A DNA stretch of 64,000 nucleotides from positions 22,275,262 through 22,339,261 of the forward strand of contig NC_084814.1 in assembly GCF_963583255.1 (NCBI RefSeq). The letters run 5' to 3'. This stretch comes from Pyrus communis (lineage: Eukaryota; Streptophyta; Magnoliopsida; Rosales; Rosaceae). The notes beneath the pieces were generated by a model. That model saw nothing but the letters and a program-made list of their open reading frames with translations, was not told the origin of the DNA and made no database searches. A program made the position numbers and the translations under genes. Each line of letters opens with the position of its first letter. The first letter of the stretch is position 1. Shown here in pieces: positions 1 to 11,895 of the stretch.

Positions 1-422
1 ATTTAAGCAAGTTGACTTTATTTTTGGATTGAGTGGAGCCCCAGACGAAGTTCTTATTCAACCTGTCAAGTTGATAACAAATGGTAGATGGTAATTTCAC
101 CATCTGCATAGTATATATTGGGATAGCGAAGGTGACAGACTGAACAAGAATGGCCCGACTAGCAAGAGATACTGAATTCACCTTCCAAGTAGAAAGTTGA
201 GTTTGAGCCTTCTCTACCAGGCCTCTGTAGGTGTTTTTGTGATGCAAAAATGAATGAGCGGAACTCCCAAATACTTCCCCAATTCATCAGTTAGAGGGGA
301 ACCACAAACGCGACTAAGAACAAAAGCCATTCCACGATTAATATTAGCAGGACAATAAATTCTAGATTTTTCATAACTTATTTGCTGCCCAGAAGCCAAG
401 CAAAATTTATCAAGGACAATGC
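1..422 (-). mobile_element. LINE (L1-type) reverse transcriptase relic, runs off left edge
   Basis: Read on the minus strand, this stretch encodes the C-terminal part of a plant LINE reverse transcriptase. Recognisable pieces are a GKYLGVPL motif followed by a block resembling LVEKAQTQLSTWKVN, then SLASRAILVQSV and IPIYTMQ, which fit the thumb/connection region of non-LTR retrotransposon ORF2 in plants. The frame breaks between the GKYLGVPL part (about 214-399) and the LVEK part (about 1-213), so this is a dead fragment. The rest of the element lies outside the window. No poly-A tail or target duplication is visible on this side. The element class is fairly certain and the family is not assigned. 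Confidence 0.75.
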
Positions 423-588
423 TTGATTAGAATTGGAGCGGAGGTAAAAAATATTAAGAGTGGTCTTATTTCAAAGCACATTCTAAATTTTCTTATAAAA
501 ATAAAAGAAAAAATGTTATTTTTACTATCTTTTTGTACCATCATTTGTATGAACTCACAAGTGTTGGTGGGTCTACCTCAAGTGCGTT

Positions 589-929
589 TAGTGGCCAACA
601 ATAAAAAATCCTCAAAACATTCGCATAATTTTTTGTGAATATAGTAACTTCTGATAACAACGGTATGGTTGAGACTTGAGATTGTTTCTAAGATGAATGG
701 TGGAGATTAGTTAGTTAATTATCAAGTTTGTTACTCTAACAGCATTGCTTTAGGGTGTAACAGTGTAGTGGCCAACATAAAAAAAATCCTCAAAACATTC
801 ACATAATTTTTTGCGAATACAGTAACTTCTGATAATTAACAGCTGTATGGTTGAGATTGTTTCTAAGATGAATGGTGGAGATTAGTTGGTTAATTATCAA
901 GTTAGTTACTTTAACAGCATTGCTTTGGA
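589..929. repeat. Imperfect tandem duplication, two units of about 165-180 bp
   Basis: The units run from about 589 to 752 and from about 768 to 929. Both start with TAGTGGCCAACA, contain ATCCTCAAAACATTC and TAGTAACTTCTGATAA-like blocks, and end in AACAGCATTGCTTT. They differ by scattered substitutions and small indels. No coding potential was recognised. The flanking stretches 423-588 and 930-1020 show nothing identifiable. Confidence 0.8.
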
Positions 930-1022
930 ATTAATCAACTACTCTTTGTACAAAATAGGGTATGAGAGATGAGTGTAATTCTAAGAAGAATATTCAGTTG
1001 TGATAATACAGGCTATATATAC

Positions 1023-1024
<2 letters not shown>

Positions 1025-1064
<40 letters not shown>
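1025..1064. repeat. (CT)n microsatellite
   Basis: An uninterrupted CT dinucleotide run of about 40 bp. The sequence from 1065 to 1760 is unremarkable AT-rich DNA 3' of the SWEET gene, with no other feature seen. Confidence 0.95.
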
Positions 1065-1066
<2 letters not shown>

Positions 1067-1760
1067 AGTTTTTTCTTTTCTCAGTTCAATACATTCAACA
1101 TGGTTTATGGAGAAGCATCTCTAGAAAGTATTCCCAAACAAGCCAAAAATAGATGAGGCAGTCTTCATGTTACAGGCCTTTGACGCATCAAAAGGTCGGA
1201 GCTATGACATCTCAAGATTACCACAAAAAAAAAAGAACATTTAAATGACTCATTGAAAGACATTATTTGAAACAACTGTTTTGAAACATTTTTAGTTATA
1301 ACATTGCCAAACGGATCCTAACAATTTCAAGTTTGCGAAGTACAACCGTTATATATAATTATGGAGCTCAAAAGCTTGTGTTTTAGTTTTTCTGAAGAAC
1401 AAAAATTGGATAAAACTTATTTCAAAAAGGAAGCATCAACTGAGCTAATTTGAGGGTTCAAATTAATAGAACCGCTAATATGCAAATGACATTGATTACC
1501 TCAACTGATACAGTTAATTACAGCAGTAATATTCTGATACAGTTAATTACAGCAGTAAATATCTATCTCATGACTAACTTACAACATACAATTCAGGCAA
1601 AGACCTACAAAAATTGAGGAAATGGCTCAAGAACTAAACTAGTTGGCCATAAAAAATAAAACAAAATACAAATATTGATGCATGTCAACTAGTTTCTCTC
1701 TAAACAACTGACCTATTTAATGGGACAAAACTTTGTTGTTGTTTGTCAATTAATTTCTTT

Positions 1761-3155
1761 CTAAACATTAAACACTTGGACCTCCGGCCGCGGCCTGTCA
1801 TTATCGTCGTCTTCCCATTGAGTGGTTCTGTAGAAGGTGGCGTACAAAATGAGCTGGACTGCGCCGGAAATCGTTCCCAAACCGTTTGGAATCTACCAAA
1901 GTTATTCAAACAAATATGTTAGAAACTTAAATATAAGTTTTTGATTATTTTTTTATATATTTGTATAGGAGAAGTTCTTTGATTTATTACTTGGCGCTCA
2001 TATCGTCAATTAATATGCGTTGAAACTTAATTTGGTTTATAAAATTACCAGAATATTGGCATCGAATTTAAGGAGTGAGTAGACCAGCCAAACAACTCCA
2101 TTGAAGAAGTTAGCAAGTGACAGGTAAAATGGCATATACTTCACGCTCTTTGTCTTGATCACCATACGCTGCCAGTCAGCAGAAGAAAAATACACAAATA
2201 TATGTAATTTATTTACTCATAGATCAACGAAATAGAGAGAAACTTGGGTAGGGCAACAATAGTCGCGCACTCTCACAAAGTAACGGGTCTCATTGTATTA
2301 GGCTATGGTCCGGTCTTATGTAATGCAATTATCAACGAACACCATCACAACCTTTCTGCTCTACTTAAGTTTTTCTGTAATGACGAGATTCAATATTAAT
2401 TGAGGGTGCTTAGTAATTAATAGAAAAGTATATATACATACCATGACTGTCAAGGGTGATAAATACATAAGGATGTTGAAGATAATGCAGATGATTCCAA
2501 CTACCAAAGACCGGTGTCTAGTTGTATGGAAAATGTACATGGTAACCAAAACCACAATAACAAAGAAGATAACTTCAACCACAAGTGCTTTAAAGATCTT
2601 TAGCTGAAATCCAAGAAAAGGAAAGAAAAAAAATTAGGTTATAAGTTTTACCGCAATAACAAAGAAGATAACTTGAATAACAAAGAAGTATTAATACTCA
2701 ATTAATTAATTTAACAACATAACGTTTTGGTACACAAAACTAACTCATTGTTAGTATGCTTTTAAATAGAGGTGAATCGTATCATTGTACGTAAAAGCTA
2801 CCTATATTCGGAAGCATATCAACAAGTGCGTCAATTTTTTATTGTACGTAAAAGCTATACATTGCAATACATACTTACACGTTGTGAGCCTAGAGAAAAG
2901 ATGAGGAAGAGGAGAATGTAGACTAGTTCGATGACAACTCCAGCGCCATTGATTGATACCACAAGAATGCTGTCAGGATGGACAAAGGGCATGCCGTAGA
3001 AGACCCATAAGGCACAATTCAGCAATGTTACTACGTAGGGATCCGGCTTGAAATCTGATACTGTTTTTTGCTTTACTATTCTATAAAATGTTGGTCTGCG
3101 ATGTTTAATTCATTAATCAACACAGTTATATATTAATTAGTTTTGTTATTTCAAA

Positions 3156-3197
<42 letters not shown>

Positions 3198-3617
3198 ACA
3201 TTGGGGAGAGAAACATGATCAAAGAGATGATATTTCCTAGATACAAGGGATAAATGGAACAAGAAAACCATTAGAGATGTAGGATTTACTTGAAAAAAAT
3301 GTAAAAGAAAACAAGATAACACATTCAGACAAAAATCAACCTGATTATTATCTTTAGATGGGCACGTAATATAAACAGTGTTATAAAAATGTAGAGAACA
3401 TTTCCGATGTATTTCTTTCAAATAATACATACAATATATGCATGCATCTTTGATTCTTTGTCAGGTCGTCCCATGCAATGAACTCGATACGTCACGATTG
3501 ATAACGCAAAAATGAAAAAATGAAAATCGTACAAGTAAGAGGTAAAACACAACGTTGATCATAATTTCACTGACCGATAATGCCAATAACCGTTCTGACT
3601 AAACCTGTGTCCACCAT
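1761..3617 (-). CDS. SWEET bidirectional sugar transporter (MtN3/saliva family), six exons, 236 aa
   Basis: SWEET proteins are seven-helix uniporters that move sugars along their gradient through plasma or vacuolar membranes. The exons, in transcript order, are 3575-3617, 3200-3236, 2879-3095, 2442-2603, 2049-2168 and 1761-1892. All junctions are GT-AG and the frame stays open for 236 residues plus TAG. The second exon is 37 nt, a size typical of plant SWEET genes. Two MtN3 repeats are visible: the first holds [23 protein letters not shown] and [14 protein letters not shown], and the second holds [24 protein letters not shown] and IPNGLG. The tail is short and acidic (WEDDDND). The KPDPYV and WEDDDND-like features recall clade II members such as SWEET5, so hexose transport is likely but inferred. 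Intron 2 carries a GA microsatellite. The gene looks intact. Confidence 0.9.
3161..3193. repeat. (GA)n microsatellite in SWEET intron 2
   Basis: About 33 bp of GA repeat, starting a few bases downstream of the donor site of the 37-nt second exon (donor at 3198-3199 on the minus strand). Confidence 0.95.
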
Positions 3618-3989
3618 TTATATGTTTAAAGAGTGCTACCTTTAATTACTAAACATCTTAATGAATCCAAATCTTGATTATTTAAAGGGTCAACCTGGCT
3701 ATCCTATATGAATGGATGCATGAAGTTTTGGTCCACTAAAACTGGAGGGTCTCTAAATCTCTTGACTAAATTTTTCGTCGTTAGTTTTCTAATCAACAGC
3801 AATTAATATTTTCTTTTGTTAATTAATTAACGGTTCTGGATAATTCACCGTTGAATTAGGAGTGGTATGAGTGGCGATTCATCTTCTCACTGTATATCCG
3901 TTTTCCATATAGTGTATAGTGGCCATGGATTAAGGTTCCACAAAAAAGGGAAAACACAAAACCCCAAATAGGTAGAGTATATGTTTAGA
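3618..3989. other. Intergenic, upstream of the SWEET gene
   Basis: AT-rich sequence that should hold the SWEET promoter, since the gene reads leftward from 3617. No convincing TATA box or operator-like element could be assigned, and no coding potential was recognised. Confidence 0.5.
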
Positions 3990-4382
3990 ATAAATATCAC
4001 ATTGATGAGAGGAGACATTTTGCATGGGCTTGTAAGAGGTTGGGCTAGGGCTTGTAAGAGATTGGGCTACTCCTCATATTGCCAATTGGTTTTATAGTGG
4101 AATCTCAACTTTTTTCATGGTATCAGAGCATGTTGTCCCACGTGTGAAGTCAAACGGTCACACGCACTCCACTTCACCTCGTTGTGTTGTCCACGTGTTA
4201 GGTTTGAAAATTCGCGTTGAGAATGAATCTCACATTGATGAGAGAAGAGACATTGCACATGCTTATAAGAGGTTAGGGTACTCCCCATATTGCCAATTGG
4301 TTTTATGGTGGAACATCAACTTTTTTCTTGGTATCAGAGTAGGTTGTCTCACGTGTGAAGTCAAATGGTCACACGCGCTCCA
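3990..4382 (+). mobile_element. Tandem LTR-like units, each ending at a Met-tRNA primer-binding-like site
   Basis: Two direct repeats about 211 bp apart share CACATTGATGAGAG, CTTATAAGAGGTT-like text, ATTGCCAATTGGTTTTAT and a final CAACTTTTTTC. The first ends in CA and is followed at 4118-4129 by TGGTATCAGAGC, the usual primer-binding sequence of many plant LTR retroelements (complement of initiator Met-tRNA). The second has TGGTATCAGAGT at 4329-4340. The text after each site is also duplicated (CACGTGTGAAGTCAAA). No gag or pol is present. It is best read as a rearranged TRIM or truncated LTR element. The open frame over 4117-4629 is incidental. Confidence 0.55.
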
Positions 4383-4650
4383 AATCTCTTCTACTTTTCT
4401 CCCCTCCTCCCTCACTTTCCTCTATGGCTTTCTCTCTCTACAAAAATGCTCCTCTATTTTTCTCCCCTCCTCTCTCACTTTTCTCTTTGGCTTTCTCTCT
4501 CTACAAAAAAGGCTTCATGGTAATAGGAATCTCTTCCTTCCAAATCTCTTCTACTTTTCTCCCATCCTTTTTCACTTTCATTTTTGGCTTTCTCTCTCTA
4601 CCAAAAGTCAATACAAGATATTGACGTGATTTAATCGTGAACGTTCAAAT
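4380..4650. repeat. Three pyrimidine-rich imperfect repeats and a dispersed 3' block
   Basis: The phrase CTACTTTTCTCCC, then a TTTCACTTT-like stretch, then GGCTTTCTCTCTCTAC, recurs three times between 4388 and 4602. It is followed by AGATATTGACGTGA and TTAATCGTGA at about 4616-4640. A related block occurs at about 14915-15040, so it is part of a dispersed repeat family. Confidence 0.7.
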
Positions 4651-7600
4651 AAATTGTAAGAGAAGGGAATGAGAATTTGGAGGAGAAATAATACTACTCT
4701 AACTTCATGTCGGTTTTTCATTTTCAATATCAACGTGCATAAATTTTTTCTGTTCTCGGAATCCAAATTTGGACCATACTTTTAACATTTAGATAGAACA
4801 TAGTTACCACGTCTACTTAACATTTAGATAGAACATAGTTACCACGTCTACGCTAAATGTTAATTAGTTGGTATACATGCACAATATGTTACGAGTCTAT
4901 CTGGCTTCTATTCTTTCCCCTTAATCAAGGATACAGAATGTTAACTAATTAGTTGGTATGTTAATTAATCCTACCTACTTTTTTCAAAAGTAAAAACTAT
5001 AACAAGCTCTTGTCTGTAAAATTTGAACCTAGAACATTTTTCCATAAAATAGAGGCTAAATGTCGTTAATCAAATGTCCATCGGCCCTAACAGAACCTTA
5101 TATACTTGGTGCTTGGACTACAATTTGACAATTCACATGAATTCTATAAGACCCATTTGTCATGTTATCAGACAGTTTAAGATTGATTTATGGCCTTAAA
5201 GTCTTGTGGATAACTACGGGCATAATAGTCATTGTGTGGTGAAAAATCTTGTTAATGTGAGAGCTTTGCATTGCATTGTAGCCACAATCTGAAGATATTT
5301 TGATGAAGACCTAGGGCATCATGGAGCACTATACAAGGAAGAGTATGGGCAAGGGAGAAAGCCCCAACAACTTCAATAAAAATCAAGATTATTCAATCTC
5401 TCTCACAAAAGCCTCCTATGAGCAAATCTCTCGAAGTCCCTCAAAGAGAAACCTCTAAAAGAAAGCAAGCTTTCATCAAAGCATTTCAAAGAGAAGAAGT
5501 ACCACTCCTTCTCCAAGTCTCTGTCGAATCAAGTAGTTTCCGTGAAGACGTACCATATCTTCTCTAAGCTCTCTCTCTCAAAATTCAAGGCAAGCCTTCT
5601 TTGGCAAAGCTCTTGATTTAATTTGCTTTCGATCTTGTTATGTAGCTTCTCATTTTCAAGTTCCTCTCTTTATAACTATGTCTTTCAATACAATTTCTCT
5701 CTTTGAATCATTTTGTGACTTAGTTTCCTACAATACAAGAAAAATTGAAGTCCTTAGCATTCAAGGCAAAAAGAACTCAAAGTTGAGCCTCCCCACTCAA
5801 TTACACAATGTTTTGATTAGGAGTCAATTAGATGCAATTTTCTAGTACCTGAAATCCGTCTACTATCGGCTTCTAATAGTGGCACACCCACATTCTCGCG
5901 ATCTACACTGTATTTATTTTCCGGGCTCGAACTCTTGGTTTTTTAAGCTTTACATTTTAATCAACCTTCTGGTTTTGGAAACAAACATAGTAGTGTGATA
6001 TACAATTTTTCTATTGATCCTTGTCAAACTTTTCATTTTTGCATGTAATTATCAACCCACTGTCACGCATGTGCTGTACCCGGATGATTTAAAGTTTTGA
6101 TACATCCTGCGTGATTAAATATGACTACTTGAGAAACATTATTAATAAACTAGATTAAAAGTTAAAAGTAAGATGTTTATTTTTTATTTTTTGAACAAAA
6201 GTAAGATGTTTATCTAATTCCCCAACTACCACAATTTAATTATTGTTTCCCGGACTAAGTTGGGCTAAAAAGCTTGCATTACTCAACCTCCTCGATTGAT
6301 TTTGTTTTTTTTTTTTTGGTATATGTCGGTGTCATGACAAAATCAATTGATGTATAGGATAGATTCTGGTGGTTGAAATCATAATTTAATTATGGGTAAT
6401 AACATGGTCAGCTGGAACGTAGTTCTACAGAATATGAGGAATGCTAACTGCTAAGTAGACTAATGTTTATATTAAATTTGCAAATTAAAAGATATGTCAT
6501 CAATAAAAAAAATAGTCTTCCTAGTATTATTCTGAAAATATATAAAGAAAATTAATAAAAAATGCTTGAAAACTTTGAGTTTTAATGATAAGGACAAAAT
6601 AAAGGGTAAAGTGAATAGTACCAGGATTGATTTTTTAGTGTAAAAATGTGATTTTTCGTTAAATTGAACAGTATCACATGTGATTAAAAAGAAAATCGAT
6701 TTTAATTCTTATGGGAACTAACTATGCACAATCCTTTTCGCTTTTTCCGCCACCAATTGGAAACCTAAACCTGTTTGGCCTTAGTATTTTGATGAGCCAA
6801 ATCACAAAATAATGTACCCTAGCTACTAATTAGACTAAGAGTTTAGGGTGTGATGTGATCTGACCATGAGGTGATAATGAATTTTTCACCCTCTTGACTT
6901 ATCTTTCATACAATTAGTATTTTAATGCCTTACTTAATCGCAAGCTCACAATACAAAATTTAGAAATAATAAGCAATTTGTTTAGCAAACTCATGTCTTG
7001 TACAAGTTTGATTACACAAACATCGTTTTAAGAAAATCCAATTCGTTGATGAGCAAAATCTAATTTCTTTAGCGTTTGTTTAAATCAACCGGATCAATGA
7101 TAAGTTGTCATCAAGAAATATAAGGAGTCATTTCTTTATACTTGCAAGTCACAATAGATATAAATGCAAAATTAAGTCTCCAAAACCATTATGATAAAAG
7201 TTTATGGACATATTTCAAACTATAATTAGGATTTAGCATTCTTGTCCCGACTTAAATATAAAGTACTGAGGGGTGGGCATACGGATCTTCAGAATTGTGA
7301 ATTCGGACCGTATAACCAAATCCAATGTAAAACCATCTGTTTCTTACTTTTGATTTTCAAAATGGTCAGAGTTGAACCCAATTTGTTTAAAACCGATTCC
7401 AAAATTGAGTTCATATTTCTTATATGCGGGTTACCCAGCTCGGACCATTTGAGGGTTGTCTTAGCACTTGTCATTTTAATAGCAACAATAAAATTTCTTC
7501 CTATCAAACATTTGTTGGTATTGACTTTGTTAGACATAATTCTCTCACAACATAAACACACATAGATTGTTTTGTATTGTTGTTTTGTTATACGACATAT

Positions 7601-8160
7601 GATTGAAAACAGATTCGCCAACCCGTAAAAACCGAACCGTATCAAGCAGATCCAAATAAGCCGGTTCCATTAATAAACGTACCTAATTTCACCTTGCAAG
7701 TTTCCCAGACAAGGCCAAACCTCCGGGCCCTCACACTTTTATGTTGTTTCCACTTTCTCTGCCCCTCTCTCTCAATCGGAGAGCTTAACCAAATTTTCAT
7801 TATTTTTAAACCGTAGATTACTTCTTATTTTGGACTAATCCGCTCGATTAGTCTAAACTCTGATTAAAACATTTCTGCCTCAATTCTCAAGAGTCAAATG
7901 TGTCATTTTCTGTTCCTTTATAAAAAAAAGAAAAAAAAAATATTATGATTATTGATAAGGCCTTGAATCTGTATCCTCTCTCTATCTGTAACTTACTAGC
8001 ACAAAGGGACAGAAGCAGCCCACTCGTAACTACAAAACTGCCACATAATTCAACCAAAACTCAAACCCCAAGACATATGCTAAGCTTCTGTTCTTTCCTT
8101 CTGTTTCAGTTTCTTCAAGCCACCTGAACCAGTCTGTTCAAAACTGCGTTTTTTCCAGAT
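4651..8160. other. Intergenic, AT-rich, MITE fragments only
   Basis: No recognisable gene. The stretch holds a duplicated TAACATTTAGATAGAACATA phrase at about 4788-4845 and MITE-like fragments at about 6435-6510 and 6595-6720 that recur elsewhere in the window. Sequence before 8161 should include the promoter of the RING-H2 gene; TTTATAAAAAAAAG near 7918 could be a TATA-like element but is too far from the start codon to be assigned with confidence. The overlapping open frames on both strands at 7242-7645 look random. Confidence 0.5.
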
Positions 8161-8222
8161 AAGATCGGTGGTTTTGATGCATGAGGTGGCCTTCAAAAGC
8201 TTCTGGGCTCGTGTAGGATTGC

Positions 8223-8300
8223 TTCTCTAGAAAGCACTTCTGCTAGAAGTGCGTTGGAATTTTTTTATTAGAAATCCGAATGCGTGCTTTCTAGAAAATC
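8223..8300. repeat. Fold-back (MITE-like) sequence in the 5' leader/promoter of the RING-H2 gene
   Basis: The arm at 8225-8237 (CTCTAGAAAGCAC) is mirrored by GTGCTTTCTAGAAA at 8284-8297. Inside it, GCACTTCT at 8234-8241 pairs with AGAAGTGC at 8245-8252 around a 3-nt loop. This pattern suits a small palindromic MITE remnant. It would be transcribed if the leader starts upstream of it. Confidence 0.6.
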
Positions 8301-8510
8301 ACTTGGAACGTCGCCTGAAGAAGCATTTGGTAATTGGTGGGAGCTGAGTTTCTCTGTCAAAAGCAGTCAGATGCGCTTTTAGCCATTCCAGGAGCTTACA
8401 GCTGATTGGGTTTTGTGTTGTATAGGTTTTGAGGTAAAAACATTCTTCTGGGATTTTGGTCTTCTAACAAAAGATCAAATCTTTCTGGGTTTTGTACAAT
8501 TTCTAGGGTT

Positions 8511-8954
8511 ATGGGAATGGAGATTTTAATCTCTGTGATCTTACTGTTCGTGGGGATTGTTGTTTTAGTGGTAATTCATGTTTGTATTGTTGGGAGAGCA
8601 TTCAACAGAGCCAATAATCAAGGTGTTAATCTGGTTCAAAGAAGCAGCATTTTTGGGATCAAAAGGATGTCCAACGAGGAACTCAACATGCTGCCTTGCT
8701 TCGACTACAAGGCAGAAGAGAAAGGGACTATTACTAGCCCTGGGGATTGTGCAGTTTGCTTGGAAAGTTTCAAGGGAGGTGAAAAATGCAGGTTGTTGCC
8801 AAATTGCAAGCACAGCTTCCATGCTCAATGCATAGATTCATGGCTGCTCAAGACTCCGGTTTGTCCGGTGTGTCGGACTTGTGCTAAAACTCCGAAGATT
8901 GATGTGAGTTTGGTAGGGGAAAGCAGCGTTTCGGGCGCAATCGAAATGTCGTAG
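8511..8954 (+). CDS. ATL-family RING-H2 finger protein (membrane E3 ubiquitin ligase), 147 aa
   Basis: ATL proteins are small membrane-anchored E3 ligases that pass ubiquitin from an E2 to targets, often in defence and carbon/nitrogen signalling. The gene is a single exon, as is usual in this family. Residues about 4-29 form one hydrophobic helix (ISVILLFVGIVVLVVIHV). The RING-H2 domain sits near residues 79-121: CAVC, then 15 residues to the C of LPNC, then CKHSFHAQC, ten residues, and CPVC. This spacing (C-x2-C-x15-C-x1-H-x2-H-x2-C-x10-C-x2-C) and the Trp of IDSW match the E2-binding consensus. At 147 residues it is at the short end of the family. The ATG at 8511 is the first in frame. The target is unknown. 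Confidence 0.88.
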   Translation: MGMEILISVILLFVGIVVLVVIHVCIVGRAFNRANNQGVNLVQRSSIFGIKRMSNEELNMLPCFDYKAEEKGTITSPGDCAVCLESFKGGEKCRLLPNCKHSFHAQCIDSWLLKTPVCPVCRTCAKTPKIDVSLVGESSVSGAIEMS

Positions 8955-10063
8955 AAGGCAAGTTGTTTTATGTTTTGTTTTCATTGTTAATAGTGATGTT
9001 TTTGTAATAAGTTTCTTGCTTGCATATCCCTTTTCCTAAAGAATTCAATGCTGGTTCTGCTTAACGTGATTATATACCAAGTGATTTATATGTGGAAGAA
9101 AAAAAGGAATTTGGTTTTCACGACAAGCTGATGGAGATTTGAAGGCACAATAGATTGCAAATCCTCGACGGTTGCCTTGCATTAGGGGGCAAAAGAACAA
9201 GTCTTGCTCCGTTATTCTTCCTAAGCCTCGAGGACTTGCATAAACGGAGACACCAAGCTGGCGTTATTTCAAATCAATAATGCGATCGCACGTTGTTAAA
9301 ACATATGAGGATGCATGATGGGGTTGGACAACACCACCTTAGCTTCAATAATGCGTTCTCACGTCATTAAAACACATGAGGATGCGTGATAGGGTTGGGA
9401 CAGCGCCACCTTAGCTTCTCCGTTTCATGTATTTAAAACAATCACTTTGTGCAAGCCATGAAGACCCAAAGGGATGAGTTAATTTGGAAGAAGCACGACG
9501 AACAAACCAATCAGTCAAGTACACAGCTACGAAGATATGTGATGAACGTTTCTTCCTTCTTGGTGGAATAGGCATGCCGCCGGACCTTAATGGCGGGTTT
9601 TCAGACAACATGAAGTTTCAGGTAAAAAAGAGCATTCCTATACCAACACCTTCATGATCACGCTACAGATACAAAAGCACCGTGTTTTAAACTCACAAAG
9701 ACCAGGGATAAAATGACAGATCCTAACATGTTAGCTTCAAAAGTTTCGGGTATTTACACGTAAATCCCCTCTACTTTTATCTCTACGAAACATATAATGC
9801 AACACGCTCTCAAGATTTCACATTCACATAGACAAGCTTAACCTTTGTGATTCTAAGCAAAACTCAAACTTAGCTCAAACCACAAGATCTTGGGGCTTTA
9901 ATACAAAAGAACATTGGAAAGGTCAACATGGTTTTACGTCTGTTAACAGGAAGATACTTGTTTTGAAACGAAATATATCAAGAAACTCTATCTCAACGAA
10001 AACTAACTAGGTAACAATGCAAAGATGCACAAACCAAATAAAACCTCAGACGTAGTCTGCAGA
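8955..10063. other. Intergenic with a tandem duplication at 9277-9418
   Basis: No gene recognised. Two units of about 70 bp (about 9277-9345 and 9347-9418) share CAATAATGCG, TTAAAAC, ATGAGGATGC and CCACCTTAGCTTC with point differences. The right end is the 3' flank of the DSS1-like gene. Confidence 0.6.
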
Positions 10064-10893
10064 CTAAGCTGAGCTCTTCTCAGTATTGTTCTCAAGTTCC
10101 CTCCTCAGCTGCAGGGAGAAGTCATCGTTAACATCGTCATCATCCCAGTCGTCTTCCCACTGCTGTGTCACTTCCTTGCCTTCCTCTTTGTCCTCCCATT
10201 CTGTCATTGTTCATAAACAAAACAAAACGAAGTTAGAACGAGGCATAACTCCTACCTGATCAGCATTGCAAGCATACACACACCAGTATGAACCATAAGT
10301 AAAAGCAATGCAGGTTCTCTAAACCTAAACCCGTTATGCAGAGCAGCACCGTGCTTACGCAAATGAGATTTACAAGACAATACCGAACACAACTAGAACA
10401 GCTCAATCTCCAAAGTAGTGAACTAAAATTCGACAAGCATGAGGTCTAAAACAAATTTACCCAATTCGAATTCTTCGTCAAATTAACGAATTACCGAACT
10501 ACAATGGCTCAGTATCCGAAATGGTGGAACAAAAATAACCAATTTCAACATCAAAAAATGAACTTCAACAGTTCTAGCATACTTGAGGATCAAAACTAAG
10601 AGACCCAGAAACTTAAATCCACCAACTAAATGGCTAATGCAAGCTGAGACATTGCAAAAAACTCCAAATCAAAAAAAAAACACGTGCAATAACAGTCAAT
10701 TTCAAAAATTTCCAATCCATTGAAACCCTCAGAATTAAATGAGAATGAATTGAAATTAAGGCTAAACAATTGACCCACGTATTGAAGTGCAAAATTAAAT
10801 ACCTTGGTTGATATCAAACTCCTCGAACTCGTCGTCGTCTTCGAACAGATCCATCTTCGCAACCTCCGTCACCGCCTGGGGCTCCGCCGCCAT
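10064..10893 (-). CDS. DSS1: DSS1/SEM1 homologue, 26S proteasome lid subunit, two exons, 75 aa
   Basis: DSS1 (Sem1/Rpn15) is a tiny acidic protein of the 19S proteasome lid. It also binds BRCA2 in homologous recombination and the TREX-2 mRNA-export complex. Exon 1 is 10803-10893 and exon 2 is 10064-10200, joined GT-AG in frame to give 75 residues, the family's usual length. Diagnostic features are the first acidic block (LFEDDDEFEEF, residues 16-26), the tryptophan-rich acidic block WEDDWDDDD (ubiquitin/BRCA2-binding type) and the C-terminal helix FSLQLRRELE. The single intron is about 600 bp. This gene is easily missed because neither exon makes a long open frame. Identification is firm from composition and motif order. 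Confidence 0.9.
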
Positions 10894-11895
10894 CTCAGTT
10901 CTCCAAGCGCGAATTAACACAGCAAAAGTCCGATTCAGCTTTCAAATTCCGCGAAATCAGAATAAAAAATATACAGAAAATTAAAGGACAAGTAGAACTT
11001 ACAGAGAGAGAGAGATTGGAGAATCTGAAAAATTGGGAATTAGGGATTTTACGTGGGAACCTTCTGGGTTTTTACGGTGAAGTCCCAACAGTCGAAGAGC
11101 TTAAAGCCGAAGGTGAGCTATAAACGGCGACGTATTGTGGGGGAAGGTCAGTTTCAGCTGCTCCCAACCTTGTTGAAACATAAAGTTAGATTAAATCAGA
11201 TTGAATTGGGCTCTCTAAGATTAAGTCTTGGGCCCATTTCTTTTTTACGCAACAATAAATTTACATTAAGGGGTAGAAGAATATATTTGTTGCGAGACAT
11301 CGTAGTACTAAGTGGCAGCTATGCTCGCGATACAGTTTGTCAAGCTGGTGATCGTTTTTTACCAGCGGTACTATGTACTTCGAAGCTCTTGATACTTCCT
11401 GTTTATCCCCGGTGTGCTATCTCTTTTCTTCGCCCCTGATTATTATGTTGTCGATATTTAGTATTTGAACAATTTCACAATTGGGATTGATTTTCGTCTC
11501 ATCATTTATATATTTTAAAACAAATCAAATCCTATCTACAACCACGAGAGGTTTTTTAGGATCACTGCTACACATGTCACAATACAAATTATGAGATATG
11601 TGTGTTAAAAAGTTAATAACTTAATAAATAAAATTTATCACCACTTATATAAAAACACGTGATGTACCCCGTGTTCCAGTCAAAAGGAAAATTTTCTCCT
11701 ACCACCACAAGAAAAACCAAAATCAACTGTATACAATGATATACAAGCAACATGGTCACATATGGAACTTGAAAAAAAATTGAGCTGATTTCCTTGAGAA
11801 TCAAAGAGTAAAAAGGCTAACTAAAAAAATCACTTTCAAATATTTACACCAATATATGAATGTATTTTAGATGCAAAATGCAAAATCGAGATGAA
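10894..11895. other. Intergenic between DSS1-like and PUB genes
   Basis: Contains a short GA run near 11001-11012 in the presumed DSS1 promoter or leader. A MITE copy lies at about 11588-11702 (core AAAAGTTAATAACTT-like, edge GTGTTCCAGTCA). The PUB 3' end follows at 11896. No gene is recognised. The open frame at 11053-11439 has no identifiable domain. Confidence 0.5.

Noticed and set aside
4117..4629. 170-codon open frame
   Set aside because: It runs through LTR/primer-binding-site repeats and CT-rich repeats, and its text is low-complexity with no domain.
7242..7645. Overlapping open frames on both strands
   Set aside because: AT-rich, no homology recognised, opposite-strand overlap typical of chance.
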